Part shown: in pieces, positions 25,271 to 34,054 of the stretch
Layout: each line of letters begins with the position of its first letter
Numbering within the stretch: the stretch's first letter is position 1
Source: Sphingomonas koreensis
Lineage (GTDB): Bacteria > Pseudomonadota > Alphaproteobacteria > Sphingomonadales > Sphingomonadaceae
Direction: 5' to 3'
DNA length: 64,000 nucleotides
Assembly (NCBI RefSeq): GCF_002797435.1
Contig: NZ_PGEN01000001.1
Location: forward strand, 2,106,501-2,170,500
Program-made: the position numbers and the translations under genes
Notes under the pieces: model-generated
Databases searched by the model: none
The model's input: the letters and a program-made list of their open reading frames with translations, nothing else
What the model was told of the DNA's origin: nothing

Positions 25271-26317
25271 TCAGCTGGCGTGGACGCAGTTCCGGCCGTC
25301 CTTCTTGGCGGCGTAGAGCAACCGGTCGGCGCGGCCGACGCTGGTGCCGAGCGACTCGCCATCGGCGACAAGGGTCAGGCCCGCCGAGAAGGTGATCTCG
25401 CCGAGCGGCGCATCGGTCTCCCGCAGACGATAGCGCTTGGCAGCGACGGTGGCACGGGCATTGTCCAGCGTCACGCGCGCACTCTCGAGCCCGGTGGCCG
25501 CGAACAGGATCGCGAATTCCTCGCCGCCATAGCGCGCGACCAGGTGCCCACCGCAGCAGGCTTTCAGCGTCTCGGCGATCGTCTTGAGCACGCGATCGCC
25601 CACGGCATGGCCGAACCGGTCGTTGACCCCCTTGAAATGATCGACGTCGCACAGGGCCACGCACATGCCCGCGCCCGCGGCCGCCAGTTCGGCATAGGCT
25701 TCCTCGAAGGCGCGGCGGTTGGGCAGTTCGGTCAGTGGATCGCGGCGCGCATTGTCGCGCGCCTCTTCCAGCTTGTCGCGCAGCTCGGTCGCCTCGCGCG
25801 TCGCGTTCTCGAGCCGGGATTCGGCATTGTGCACGCGCTCGAGCATCGTCGCGGTGACGCGCGACAGCTCGTCGAACAGCGCGCCTTCGGTCCCGCTGCC
25901 ATAGCGGCGGATCGCATTCGCGCTGGCGGCAAGATCGCGGCCGAACCCCGCGGTCTCGTGGCGCATCGCCTGCACCATGTCCTGAAAGCCTTCGACCTGC
26001 ATCTGGGTCTGCGCGACCAGCCCGTCTGCCTTGTCGCGAACGCTTCGCGCGCTCGCGGGCGAATCAACGCCCAGCGACTCGATATCCCGCTTGGTCAGCC
26101 GCACTCCGCCATCGGTCAGCGCCGCGACCGCCCGCGCGAGCGGGCCGTCCGAATCGTGGAGCAGATGCCAGGCGAATGCGAAATTCGCCGGATCGGGCTC
26201 CAGCCGCTGATCGGCCAGAAATGTGCCGATGCGCTCGAAAAGCTGCCAGGCCGGATCAGCGGCCGCAGCGGTTCGAGCGGCCCTCGCCACCGTCATAAAT
26301 CCTATCCCCACGCTCAT
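25271..26317 (-). CDS. GGDEF-domain diguanylate cyclase
   Basis: A 348-residue cytosolic protein. The N-terminal 180 residues are helical, with a likely coiled coil around 145-190 (ERVHNAESRLENATREATEL), and contain no recognised sensor. The C-terminal GGDEF domain has RRDPLTELPNRRAFEEAYAE, LCDVDHFKGVNDRFGHAVGD and the active loop ARYGGEEFAI (GGEEF at 264-268), so it should make cyclic di-GMP. The inhibitory RxxD site is absent, with C255 and H258 at those positions. Starts at 26350, 26317 and 26296 are possible; 26317 has GAAGG upstream, while 26296 has a closer AGGA. Confidence 0.88.
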   Translation of the reverse strand: MSVGIGFMTVARAARTAAAADPAWQLFERIGTFLADQRLEPDPANFAFAWHLLHDSDGPLARAVAALTDGGVRLTKRDIESLGVDSPASARSVRDKADGLVAQTQMQVEGFQDMVQAMRHETAGFGRDLAASANAIRRYGSGTEGALFDELSRVTATMLERVHNAESRLENATREATELRDKLEEARDNARRDPLTELPNRRAFEEAYAELAAAGAGMCVALCDVDHFKGVNDRFGHAVGDRVLKTIAETLKACCGGHLVARYGGEEFAILFAATGLESARVTLDNARATVAAKRYRLRETDAPLGEITFSAGLTLVADGESLGTSVGRADRLLYAAKKDGRNCVHAS

Positions 26318-26418
26318 CGGGGCGCCCTTCACCCGCGCCCGCAAACGCACTCTGATGACCTTGACCTAGGTCCTAACTGCTAAGATCCGGTGAAATCGTT
26401 ACGCCTGTAATAAGCATA

Positions 26419-26964
26419 TTATTTGGGACGCTTGGCCCGCCATTCCTTGACCGCCGCGAGCGTGTTGCGGATGTGCGGCGCGGGGCTCATCTCGCTATGG
26501 GCATAGATCACCTTGCCATCGGGGGTGATGACGAAGCTGGTGCGACTGGTCATTGCGGTCTTGGTGCCGTTGCGCTTCAGCGCGACGTCATAGCCATCGA
26601 TGATCGCCGGGGTCGCCTGCGCCACCGCGAACTTGCTCGCGCAATCCTTGGTCGAGAAGTCCTTGAGCTTTTCGATCGGGTCGGCGGCCATGCCGATCAC
26701 CGTCGCGCCCGCCGCCTTGAACTCAGGCGTCGCGGCGGCAAAGGCCTGCGCCTCGGCGCTGCACCCCGGAGTGAACGACATCGGGTAGAAATAGAGGACG
26801 ACCGGCCCCTTCTTGAGCTGCTTCTTGAGGTTGAGCGTGAATTCCTTGCCGGCAAGCGCGCCCTGCGTGGTGAAATCGGGCGCGACTGCGCCGGGCGCGA
26901 TCTGGGCGGCGGCAGGCAGCGAGGCCGTCACGGCAAGTGCGGCAAGGATCGTCGTGCGCATCAT
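26419..26964 (-). CDS. exported peroxiredoxin (BCP/PrxQ-like)
   Basis: Thioredoxin-fold peroxidase of 181 residues reducing hydroperoxides. The peroxidatic Cys68 is in YFYPMSFTPGCSAEAQAF, the PxxxTxxC loop, and a second Cys108 in STKDCASKF could be the resolving residue. Unlike cytosolic BCP it begins with a signal peptide (MMRTTILAALAVTASLPAAA), so it is predicted to be periplasmic. GAGGAG lies immediately upstream; either of two adjacent ATGs may be used. It lies downstream of pldA on the same strand. Confidence 0.85.
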   Translation of the reverse strand: MMRTTILAALAVTASLPAAAQIAPGAVAPDFTTQGALAGKEFTLNLKKQLKKGPVVLYFYPMSFTPGCSAEAQAFAAATPEFKAAGATVIGMAADPIEKLKDFSTKDCASKFAVAQATPAIIDGYDVALKRNGTKTAMTSRTSFVITPDGKVIYAHSEMSPAPHIRNTLAAVKEWRAKRPK

Positions 26965-27029
26965 ATCACTCCTCTTTGCAGCGCTTATGCGCCTCTCCTC
27001 CACCCGCGCCAAGCATGCGGTCCAAACTC

Positions 27030-28136
27030 TTAGCGCGTAAGCGAAATCCCGATCCGGCCGTGCGTATCGCGCCTGCGGAAATCGTCGAGTGCCTCGCCAT
27101 GCCCGGTGAACCCCTGTCCGAACAGATAGAGGCCGAACCCGCCGCCGAGATCCGCGAGCGGATAGGAAGCGAACAACTCGGCCGCGCCGCGCCCGGTCTC
27201 GAAATCGCCACGCACGTTCAGGCTGAGCTTGAGGCTGTCGGGCTTGACCACGGTCAGGCCGAGCGAGGCATTGCCCCAATATCGGTTGAGGTCCGGCGCG
27301 ACGCCCTGTTTGCCGACATAGATCCAGGCCTGTGGAGTCACTTCCGCGCGCCAGTTGCCGCCCAGATCGAATGCCTTGGTGAAACGCGCGAAGATCCGGT
27401 TCGAATCGATCGAGGTCGCCGGCCCCTCGCCGTTCGAATCGTGCCGCCAGCCGATCCCGAAGGTCGCGGTCTCGTCGACCGCCTTCTCGTAGAAGATTTC
27501 GGGCGAATAGGTCGTATGCTCGAACGGGCCGGAGGGCAGGTCGAGCCGCCAGAACATCGTCTGGGTATAGGCGAATTTGAACCCGCTCAGCGCACTCTCG
27601 TTGCTGAACGGCTGGAAGGCGAAGCTGAACTGCAGCTTCGTCCCCGAATCGCCCGCGCCGAATGCGCCATAAATCGGCTCGTGCGGCGCAAAGCGAGCGA
27701 GGAAGCCCGACGCGGTTCCCGCAGAGCCCCGCACCTCGGTCTCGCCATCGGCATTGGCCGCGGCGGCAGAGGCCGCAGCACGCGCATCGGCGGGATAGGC
27801 GCTGCCGACACCGGGCGGAAGCTCGCCTGCAGTGGACGGCGCCGGGCGGGCGGCATAGGCGACGGGGACGTAGCGCGCCTTGGCGAAGCCGCCGGGCGCA
27901 ATCGTCGCCGCGGGCGCGGGTAGCCGCTCGAGCGTCATCCGCGTGCCGTCGGCCGCGGTCACCTCGATCTGGCGCGGGCCTTCGGCGGGCACGGGCGCCG
28001 CGCCTTCGTTGAGCAGGATCACCTCGACCCCGCGCAGCGCCTCCCGCTCGGTCGCGGGCTGGGTGGGCACGGCACGGACCTGCGCCAGCGCGGGCGCGGC
28101 GGTCAAGGCGAGCGGAACGAGAAGCAGCGAGCGCAT
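27030..28136 (-). CDS. pldA: outer-membrane phospholipase A
   Basis: A 368-residue outer-membrane enzyme hydrolysing phospholipids. The signal peptide is MRSLLLVPLALTAAPALAQ, and the ATG at 28136 has GGAG five bases upstream. The N-terminal half up to about residue 145 is an Ala/Pro-rich periplasmic-type extension absent from E. coli PldA. The barrel holds the OMPLA active site GWRHDSNGEGP (H232, S234) with N246 in SIDSNRIFARF. Expected roles are outer-membrane lipid asymmetry and membrane turnover. The extension is the odd feature. Confidence 0.88.
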   Translation of the reverse strand: MRSLLLVPLALTAAPALAQVRAVPTQPATEREALRGVEVILLNEGAAPVPAEGPRQIEVTAADGTRMTLERLPAPAATIAPGGFAKARYVPVAYAARPAPSTAGELPPGVGSAYPADARAAASAAAANADGETEVRGSAGTASGFLARFAPHEPIYGAFGAGDSGTKLQFSFAFQPFSNESALSGFKFAYTQTMFWRLDLPSGPFEHTTYSPEIFYEKAVDETATFGIGWRHDSNGEGPATSIDSNRIFARFTKAFDLGGNWRAEVTPQAWIYVGKQGVAPDLNRYWGNASLGLTVVKPDSLKLSLNVRGDFETGRGAAELFASYPLADLGGGFGLYLFGQGFTGHGEALDDFRRRDTHGRIGISLTR

Positions 28137-28360
28137 CGGCGCTCCGGATGCCAGCAAGCGATGACGATTGCGAGTCGATTGCTGCGGATCGCCTATCGGC
28201 TACCGCCCGGACGAGGCCTGGGATCGGCCGGTCACACTTGCGGGAGGGCGCTGAATGGACGCGGACGGCTGGAAGGGTATCGACATGATCTGGGATCATG
28301 AGCGGCCCGGCGTGGCCGCCAGCCTCTAGGCGGCTAAAGGCGCGGCGCAATGCGCAAGTA

Positions 28361-28392
28361 TCAAGGGCCGGCGCCGGCGCACGGGCCCTTGA
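28361..28392. terminator. stem-loop after the META/DUF4377 gene
   Basis: TCAAGGGCC (28361-28369) and GGCCCTTGA (28384-28392) form a 9-bp stem around a GC-rich loop, starting 6 bases past the stop of the minus-strand gene. No T-run follows, so it may be a Rho-independent-like or RNA-stabilising hairpin. The remainder of 28137-28360 shows only a tiny 24-codon ORF (see findings). Confidence 0.4.
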
Positions 28393-28398
28393 TGGAGT

Positions 28399-29118
28399 TC
28401 AGGGCTTGACCACACGCTGCTCGATCACCTGGTCAAGCGTCCAGCGGATCGACGAGGCGTCCATGGGCGGGTTCTTCACCTTCTCCTCGATGATGCGCAG
28501 GCGGTATTCGATGCCCGGCTGCGGCTCGAAGCCGGTGATCCCGAAATAGTGGAGCTGCCAGGGGTCGCTTTCCTTCTCGCGCACCTGCAGGCAGGTCATC
28601 GGCGCGACACCCGTGCACGGCTTCGTCTCGGCCGAAACATAGATGAACTTGCGCGGCGCGTCGGCGGCGGGCTTGTGCGCGGCCTGATAGGTCAGCGTTT
28701 CGCCCCTGGCGGTGCGAAGGACGAGCTGGTCGCCCTTGATCGTGTAGCGGGTGACGGCGCCCAGCCGATCGACATAGGCGCGCTCGGTCGCCATCGCAGG
28801 CTCGGGGCAGGCCATCAGCGTGCTCGCGAAACCGCCCTTCTTGCCGCCGAAGCGGATCGTGCTGCCCTTGACCTTGAACGCGCCGCCGGTGCGGTTGCAG
28901 CCGGTGCTGCTCGAGAAGCGGCCGGTCCTGGCGTCGAAATCGAGGCGCAGGGACTTGCCTTCGGGCAGGGTGCGGCCGCTCCACTCGACCAGGTCCCAAT
29001 GCTGCGCCGCAAGCGCGGGCGCGCCCTTCGTCGAGGAAGGCGCCGCCTGGGCTCCATTGGCTGCAAGCATCGCTGCCATGGCGATCGAGACGGCGCCGGC
29101 ATGGCGGGGGAAGTTCAT
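28399..29118 (-). CDS. exported META-domain / DUF4377 protein
   Basis: A 239-residue secreted protein. The ATG at 29118 has AGGAG upstream, followed by a signal peptide (MNFPRHAGAVSIAMAAMLAA). The first domain is a META/HslJ fold: WDLVEWSGRTLPEGKSLRLD, FSSSTGCNRTGGAFKVKG and FASTLMACPEPAMATERAY. The C-terminal part is a DUF4377 segment with CTGVAPMTCLQVREKESDPW and FEPQPGIEYRLRIIEEK. In other bacteria META proteins have been linked to heat-shock or novobiocin resistance; the role here is unknown. Predicted periplasmic or lipid-free. Confidence 0.82.
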   Translation of the reverse strand: MNFPRHAGAVSIAMAAMLAANGAQAAPSSTKGAPALAAQHWDLVEWSGRTLPEGKSLRLDFDARTGRFSSSTGCNRTGGAFKVKGSTIRFGGKKGGFASTLMACPEPAMATERAYVDRLGAVTRYTIKGDQLVLRTARGETLTYQAAHKPAADAPRKFIYVSAETKPCTGVAPMTCLQVREKESDPWQLHYFGITGFEPQPGIEYRLRIIEEKVKNPPMDASSIRWTLDQVIEQRVVKP

Positions 29119-29330
29119 TCTTGGCTCCTGTTTCAACTGAAGGGCGCATCTGGGCACCTTCCCCTGAATTAGGCCTGTCCCGCTTGTTGCCGGAGCGACA
29201 GGAAACGGCCTGCCCTCCGAATTTCATAATGAAACCAGCATCCTGAGCGGATTGCTGCGCCGCAAAAATGTGGGGCGCGGCCAATCGGCGCCGGGATTCC
29301 CGGGCGCTGGGACTGGTTCGATTGATCAGG

Positions 29331-29420
29331 TGGCGGAGACGGAGGGATTCGAACCCTCGGTACGGTTCCCCGTACGACGCTTTAGCAAAGCGTTGGTTTC
29401 AGCCACTCACCCACGTCTCC
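29331..29420 (-). tRNA. tRNA-Ser (GCT anticodon)
   Basis: On the minus strand the acceptor stem GGAGACG pairs with CGTCTCC, followed by G and an encoded CCA. The anticodon arm ACGCT-TTGCTAA-AGCGT gives anticodon GCT (serine AGC/AGU codons). A long variable arm (GTACGG..CCGTAC) and the T arm GAGGG-TTCGAAT-CCCTC confirm a class II tRNA-Ser. Total 90 bases including CCA. Confidence 0.96.
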
Positions 29421-29442
29421 GGTGCCCAGCGGCGAAGCGGGG

Positions 29443-29471
29443 GCTATAGCGAGCGATGTGCGGGCGATCAA
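29443..29471 (-). promoter_or_regulatory. promoter of tRNA-Ser
   Basis: On the minus strand TTGATC (29466-29471) and TATAGC (29443-29448) are separated by exactly 17 bases, placing the start near 29436, about 16 bases before the mature tRNA 5' end. Confidence 0.6.
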
Positions 29472-29599
29472 CGGCCCTTTTTCGCACGGTTCGCCTCCGG
29501 TTGGACTCAGGTGAACGCGAAATCGACTCGGGTCATCGCCCGTTCATTGCCGGGACATCACCTGCGGATTCAAATGGCATCATGGCGGGAGGACTTACC

Positions 29600-30379
29600 A
29601 TGCGACGCGCGTTGATCTGGCTCACACTGGCACTGGCGGTGCCCTCGCTCGCGGCGGCGCCCGCGGCGGCGCAGATCCGTTCGGTCGATCCGGACAGCGC
29701 AATCGACGCCGACCTCAACCAGCCTCGGCCCGCACAGAGCCAGACACCGCCGCCGGCAAGTCAGCCGGTGGACGAGCCGGTCGATCCCGGCACTGATTAC
29801 GGCCCGCCGCCCGCCGATGGGACGTCCGCGCAGCAGCCCGTCACGACCGCGGCACCCGCGCCCCCCGGCACCCAACTCGTCAAGCCCGAAGCCCCGACGA
29901 CCTTCGACCGGGTGCGCGTGGTCGCCGCGGCCGAGGGCGTGTTCGGCAAGGGCGCCAGCGGCCTCGCCGCGCTGATCGAGGACATCCTCAAGGATCAGGG
30001 CGAACCCAATGCCTATATCGCCGGCAGCGAAGGTTCGGGCGCGATCGTCGTCGGGCTGCGCTACGGCTCGGGCAAGATGGTTCATGCGGTCGAGGGTGAG
30101 CGCAAGGTCTTCTGGACCGGCCCCTCGGTGGGCTTCGACATCGGCGGCGACGCGACCAAGGTGTTCGTGCTGGTCTACAATCTCTACGATAGCCAGGAGC
30201 TCTACAAGCGCTTCCCGGCGGGCGAGGGCCGCGTCTATTTCGTCGGCGGCTTCTCTGCCACCTATCTGCGCCGCGGCGACGTGGTGCTGATTCCGGTGCG
30301 GCTCGGCGTCGGCTGGCGGCTCGGCGCCAATGTCGGATACATGAAATTCAGCGAGAAGAGCCGCTGGTTCCCCTTCTGA
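29600..30379 (+). CDS. eipA: EipA family envelope protein (DUF1134)
   Basis: A 259-residue exported protein. The signal peptide is MRRALIWLTLALAVPSLAAA, and the ATG at 29600 has GGGAGGA upstream. A Pro/Gln-rich linker spans about residues 30-95. The DUF1134 domain follows: GVFGKGASGLAALIEDILKD, GSGAIVVGLRYGSGKM, GPSVGFDIGGDATKVFVLVY and SATYLRRGDVVLIPVRLGVG. Brucella EipA, the characterised member, is a periplasmic protein needed for envelope integrity, and the family is widespread in alphaproteobacteria. A similar role is inferred. Confidence 0.88.
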   Translation: MRRALIWLTLALAVPSLAAAPAAAQIRSVDPDSAIDADLNQPRPAQSQTPPPASQPVDEPVDPGTDYGPPPADGTSAQQPVTTAAPAPPGTQLVKPEAPTTFDRVRVVAAAEGVFGKGASGLAALIEDILKDQGEPNAYIAGSEGSGAIVVGLRYGSGKMVHAVEGERKVFWTGPSVGFDIGGDATKVFVLVYNLYDSQELYKRFPAGEGRVYFVGGFSATYLRRGDVVLIPVRLGVGWRLGANVGYMKFSEKSRWFPF

Positions 30380-30466
30380 GCGCTTGATTCGGGAGCGCGC
30401 AAGACGCGCTCCGGCGGTAGAACAGCGGGACTGGCGCGCGCCTCGCCGCCCCGCTAGGGCCGCGCC

Positions 30467-31249
30467 ATGCCAGTCAGCCAAGCCGATATCGACCTTGCCG
30501 GACGCCTCGCCGATGCGGCGGGCGCGGCGATCCGCCCCTATTTCCGCGCCGAGCACGGCCTCGAGTCCAAGGACGATTCCTCACCGGTGACGCTCGCCGA
30601 CAAGGCTGCCGAGGCAGCGATGCGGCGCCTGATCATCGCCGAACGGCCGATGGACGCGATCATCGGCGAGGAAGAGGACGACCGCCCGGGCACCAGCGGC
30701 CGAATTTGGGTGCTCGACCCGATCGACGGCACGCGCAGCTTCATCGTGGGGCGCCCGATCTTCGGCACGCTGATCGCCTTGCTCGAAGATGGCTGGCCCG
30801 TACTCGGCATCATCGACCAGCCGATCATCAAGGAACGCTGGCTCGGCGTCACCGGCCGCGAGACGCTGTTCAACGGCAAGCCCGCCCGCGCGCGTACCTG
30901 CCGCGAACTCTCAAAGGCGCTGCTCGCCACCACCTCGCCCGCTTTGTTCACCGACGGCCAGCTCCACGCGTTCGAGCATGTCGACGCCGCGGTGATGAGC
31001 ACGGTGCTGGGCGGCGACTGCTATAATTACGGCCTGGTCGCCTCGGGCCATCTCGACATCGTCATCGAGGCGGGACTCAAGCTCCACGACTTCGCCGCAC
31101 TGGTGCCGGTGGTCGAGGGCGCGGGCGGGCGCATGTGCGACTGGCAGGGCGACCCGCTCCACGCCGGCAGCAATGGCGAAGTCATCGCCGCGGGCGACCC
31201 GGCGCGAATCGAGGAACTCGTCGAAGCGCTCGCCTGCCAGGGGCATTAG
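30467..31249 (+). CDS. hisN: histidinol-phosphatase, inositol-monophosphatase type
   Basis: A 260-residue Mg-dependent phosphatase of the IMPase fold, predicted to convert histidinol phosphate to histidinol. Metal-binding boxes are IIGEEEDDRPG (E68, E69), WVLDPIDGTRSFIVGRP (D84, D87) and the late LKLHDFAALVPVVEGAGG. GDCYNYGLVASGHLDIVIEA is typical of the HisN subgroup rather than SuhB. No other his genes lie in the window. It is followed by the palindromic element at 31272. Confidence 0.88.
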   Translation: MPVSQADIDLAGRLADAAGAAIRPYFRAEHGLESKDDSSPVTLADKAAEAAMRRLIIAERPMDAIIGEEEDDRPGTSGRIWVLDPIDGTRSFIVGRPIFGTLIALLEDGWPVLGIIDQPIIKERWLGVTGRETLFNGKPARARTCRELSKALLATTSPALFTDGQLHAFEHVDAAVMSTVLGGDCYNYGLVASGHLDIVIEAGLKLHDFAALVPVVEGAGGRMCDWQGDPLHAGSNGEVIAAGDPARIEELVEALACQGH

Positions 31250-31271
31250 GTTTGTCGCGCTGACGCGCGAA

Positions 31272-31356
31272 GCGGTACCGGCCCGCTCCCCCTCCCCGCC
31301 ACCCACTTCAAGGTATCTTCGATGGGTGGCGGGGAGGGGGAGCGGGCCGGTACCGC
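31272..31356. repeat. palindromic element with perfect 34-bp arms (copy 1)
   Basis: The left arm 31272-31305 starts GCGGTACCGGCCCGCTCCCC and ends GCCACCCA; the right arm 31323-31356 is its exact reverse complement. The loop is 17 bases. A second copy is at 57090-57171 and a half copy at 2213-2232. It lies between hisN and rpmI and could act as a bidirectional terminator or an RNA-stabilising hairpin. A weak promoter-like pair, TTGCAA (31363) and TATAAT-like TAATGC (31386) at 17 bases, follows it ahead of rpmI. Confidence 0.85.
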
Positions 31357-31479
31357 AGGCGGTTGCAAAACCACCTCAAACAAACTAATGCGCCGCCTTT
31401 CCGCGATTCAGGTGGACCGTCCGGCTAACTAGGGCTGCCGTGGCTGTCTTGTAATCGTCGCGCGTAAAAGGAGACGAAA

Positions 31480-31683
31480 ATGCCCAAGATGAAGACCAAG
31501 AGCGGTGTGAAGAAGCGCTTCAAATTCACCGCGACGGGCAAGGTGAAGCACGGCGTCGCCGGCAAGCGTCACCGCCTGAGCAGCCACAACGCGAAGTATA
31601 TTCGCACCAACCGCGGCACGTCGGTCCTTTCCGAAGCTGATGCCGGCCACGTGCGCCTCTGGGCGCCGTACGGCCTGAAGTAA
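31480..31683 (+). CDS. rpmI: 50S ribosomal protein L35
   Basis: Small basic ribosomal protein of 67 residues: [20 protein letters not shown], then [17 protein letters not shown], and the C-terminal [14 protein letters not shown], all typical of L35. AAAAGGAG precedes the ATG. It is followed 14 bases later by rplT, the usual pair. infC, often the first gene of this operon, is not upstream here; hisN and the palindromic element are. Confidence 0.97.
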   Translation: MPKMKTKSGVKKRFKFTATGKVKHGVAGKRHRLSSHNAKYIRTNRGTSVLSEADAGHVRLWAPYGLK

Positions 31684-31697
31684 GGAGCACCTGAGAC

Positions 31698-32063
31698 ATG
31701 GCACGTGTTAAGCGTGGTACGACCACCAAGGCGAAGCATAAGCGGATTCTGGATCAGGCGAAGGGCTATTATGGCCGTCGCAAGAACACCATCCGCATCG
31801 CGCGCCAGGCCGTCGAAAAGGCCGGCCAGTACGCCTATCGCGACCGCAAGGTTAAGAAGCGCAGCTTCCGCGCGCTGTGGATCCAGCGCATCAACGCCGG
31901 CGTCCGCGCGGAAGGCCTGACCTATTCGCAGTTCATGCATGGCCTGAAGCTGGCGGGGATCGAGCTGGACCGGAAGGTCCTGGCCGACATCGCCATGCAC
32001 GAGGGCGAGGCGTTTACCGCCATCATCGCGCAGGCGAAGGCGGCTCTGCCCCAGGCCGCCTGA
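31698..32063 (+). CDS. rplT: 50S ribosomal protein L20
   Basis: A 121-residue 23S rRNA-binding assembly protein: [60 protein letters not shown] and [20 protein letters not shown]. Normal length. It follows rpmI and ends with a strong intrinsic terminator. Autoregulation by L20 is known in other bacteria but no L20-site mimic was identified here. Confidence 0.98.
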   Translation: MARVKRGTTTKAKHKRILDQAKGYYGRRKNTIRIARQAVEKAGQYAYRDRKVKKRSFRALWIQRINAGVRAEGLTYSQFMHGLKLAGIELDRKVLADIAMHEGEAFTAIIAQAKAALPQAA

Positions 32064-32089
32064 GGCGACCTGTAGCGACCGAACAAATG

Positions 32090-32120
32090 GGGCGCCGGTG
32101 GAGACACCGGCGCCCTTTTT
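32090..32120 (+). terminator. intrinsic terminator of rpmI-rplT
   Basis: GGGCGCCGGTG (32090-32100) and CACCGGCGCCC (32105-32115) form a perfect 11-bp stem with a GAGA tetraloop, followed by five T (32116-32120). A textbook Rho-independent terminator 26 bases past the rplT stop. Confidence 0.92.
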
Positions 32121-32137
32121 GGTTTGGCCTCCCTCTC

Positions 32138-32245
32138 CGTCACCCCGGCCTTGTGCCGGGGCCCGCCGGGAGGCAGGTCATGGACACGAGGGCTCCAGCG
32201 TGTCGCGCGCGGCACGGTGGACCCCGGCACAAGGCCGGGGTGACG
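32138..32245. repeat. REP pair (BIME-like) between rplT and the LysE exporter gene
   Basis: The left half 32138-32163 contains GTCACCCCGGCC-TTGT-GCCGGGGCC, itself a hairpin. The right half 32219-32245 is its inverted counterpart, GGACCCCGGCACAAGGCC then GGGGTGACG. The two halves flank about 55 bases. Related copies are at 36482-36587 and 45208-45245. The family resembles REP elements commonly seen in sphingomonad intergenic regions. Confidence 0.8.
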
Positions 32246-32262
32246 ATGGGAGGAATGAGACC

Positions 32263-32886
32263 ATGACGCTCCACACCTGGTGGCTCTATGTCACCGCCGT
32301 GTTCCTGATCGCCGCGACGCCGGGGCCGAACATGCTGCACGTCATGGCCCAGAGCATCCACCACGGGACGCGCCGCTCGATCGCGTCGATGGCGGGGCTG
32401 ATGACCGCGGTTCTCACCTGCCTGTTCGCCTCCGCCGCCGGCCTTGGCGCGCTGCTCAAGGCATCGCCGATGCTGTTCGACGTGCTGCGCTATGCCGGTG
32501 TCGCCTATCTCGTCTGGCTCGGGATCAAGGCATGGCGCGCGCCGGTCGCCGACAGTGATCCCGATGCCGAGAAGCCGGCCCCGCCCTCGCTCCGCGCACT
32601 CTACGCGACCGGGCTCGGCACCGGCTTCGCCAACCCGAAGCTGATCGTCTTCGCAGCGGCGCTGTTCCCGCAGTTCATCGATACGGGCAAACCCTTCGCA
32701 CCGCAGCTCGCGATCCTGGTGGCGAGCTTCATCGTGATCGAGACCTTCTGGTACAGTGTCTACGCCCTGGGCGGCCGCTCGCTCGCCGCCTGGCTCGCCC
32801 CGGCCAACCGCCAGCGCCTGTTCAACCGCATCACCGGTGGAATCTTCGTCGCGTTCGGCGCCGCGCTGTTCGGACACCGCGTCTAG
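32263..32886 (+). CDS. LysE/RhtB-family amino-acid exporter
   Basis: A 207-residue inner-membrane protein with about six helices. The N terminus contains [21 protein letters not shown], the conserved PGP motif of LysE translocators. [19 protein letters not shown] is the second family motif, and [12 protein letters not shown] is the last helix. Such proteins export amino acids or homoserine lactone-like compounds; the substrate is unknown. The ATG at 32263 has GGGAGGA upstream. It lies between two REP-containing or unremarkable spacers and shows no operon partner. Confidence 0.88.
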   Translation: MTLHTWWLYVTAVFLIAATPGPNMLHVMAQSIHHGTRRSIASMAGLMTAVLTCLFASAAGLGALLKASPMLFDVLRYAGVAYLVWLGIKAWRAPVADSDPDAEKPAPPSLRALYATGLGTGFANPKLIVFAAALFPQFIDTGKPFAPQLAILVASFIVIETFWYSVYALGGRSLAAWLAPANRQRLFNRITGGIFVAFGAALFGHRV

Positions 32887-32956
32887 TTTACCCCGGGGCC
32901 TTGACCTTCGCGCCCGACTGCGGTTCGGGCCACATCGACCAACGAACGGAATTTCG

Positions 32957-34054
32957 ATGACCACCGATCTCGACCAACTCAGGGCCGAACTCCTCGCTTC
33001 GATCGATGCCTCGTCCGGCGTCGACGCGCTCGACGCGGTACGCGTCCATGCGCTCGGCAAGCAGGGTGCCGTCACCGGCCTGCTCAAGACCCTCGGCGGC
33101 ATGTCGCCGGAGGAGCGGCAGGAAACCGGCCCGCGCATCCATGCGCTGCGCGAGGCGGTGACCGACGCGATCGCCGCGCGCAAGGCGGCGCTGGAGGGCG
33201 CGGCGCTGGAGGCGAAACTCGCCGCCGAGACGCTCGACATGACCCTGCCGGCGGACAGCGTGCCTGCGGGCAGCGTGCACCCGGTTTCGCAGGTCATGGA
33301 CGAGCTGGCGGAGATCTTCGCCGACCTGGGCTTCGCGGTCGCCACCGGGCCGGAGATCGAGGACGACTGGCACAATTTCACCGCGCTCAACATTCCCGAG
33401 ACGCATCCCGCGCGCGCAATGCACGACACCTTCTACCTCGCGGGCGATCATGCCTCGCCGATGGTGCTGCGCACCCACACCTCGCCGGTCCAGATCCGCG
33501 CGATGAAGGCGGCGGGCGGGCACAAGCCGGTGCGGATCATCGCGCCGGGCCGCACCTATCGCAGCGACAGCGACGCCACCCACACCCCGATGTTCCATCA
33601 GGTCGAGGGGCTGGTGATCGACAAGGGCATTACCCTTGGCCACCTCAAATGGACGCTGGAGACCTTCCTCAAGGCGTTCTTCGAGCGCGACGACATCGTC
33701 CTGCGCCTGCGCCCGAGCTACTTCCCCTTCACCGAGCCGTCGGCGGAGGTCGATGTCGGCTACACGCTCATCAACGGCAAGCGCGTCATCGGCGGTGACC
33801 CGTCAAAGGGCGATGGCGGCTGGATGGAGGTGCTCGGCAGCGGCATGGTCCACCGCAAGGTGATCGCGGCCGGCGGCTATGATCCCGACGAATGGCAGGG
33901 CTTCGCCTTCGGTTGCGGGATCGATCGCCTCGCGATGCTCAAATATGGGATGGATGATTTGCGCGCCTTCTTCGACGGCGATCTGCGCTGGCTCAAACAT
34001 TATGGCTTCTCGGCGCTCGACGTGCCCACGCTGAGCGGGGGAGTGGGCGCATGA
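32957..34054 (+). CDS. pheS: phenylalanyl-tRNA synthetase alpha subunit
   Basis: Catalytic subunit of the alpha2-beta2 class II synthetase charging tRNA-Phe. The N-terminal coiled coil precedes motif 1 ([19 protein letters not shown]), motif 2 around [20 protein letters not shown], and motif 3 [19 protein letters not shown]. Length 365 residues is typical. The ATG at 32957 begins [16 protein letters not shown]. Its stop overlaps the pheT start (ATGA). The leader 32887-32956 contains no clear attenuator. Confidence 0.97.
   Translation: MTTDLDQLRAELLASIDASSGVDALDAVRVHALGKQGAVTGLLKTLGGMSPEERQETGPRIHALREAVTDAIAARKAALEGAALEAKLAAETLDMTLPADSVPAGSVHPVSQVMDELAEIFADLGFAVATGPEIEDDWHNFTALNIPETHPARAMHDTFYLAGDHASPMVLRTHTSPVQIRAMKAAGGHKPVRIIAPGRTYRSDSDATHTPMFHQVEGLVIDKGITLGHLKWTLETFLKAFFERDDIVLRLRPSYFPFTEPSAEVDVGYTLINGKRVIGGDPSKGDGGWMEVLGSGMVHRKVIAAGGYDPDEWQGFAFGCGIDRLAMLKYGMDDLRAFFDGDLRWLKHYGFSALDVPTLSGGVGA

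Noticed and set aside
31363..31391. TTGCAA-17-TAATGC as the rpmI promoter
   Set aside because: The -10 matches the consensus too poorly to list as a separate feature; it is mentioned with the palindrome only.
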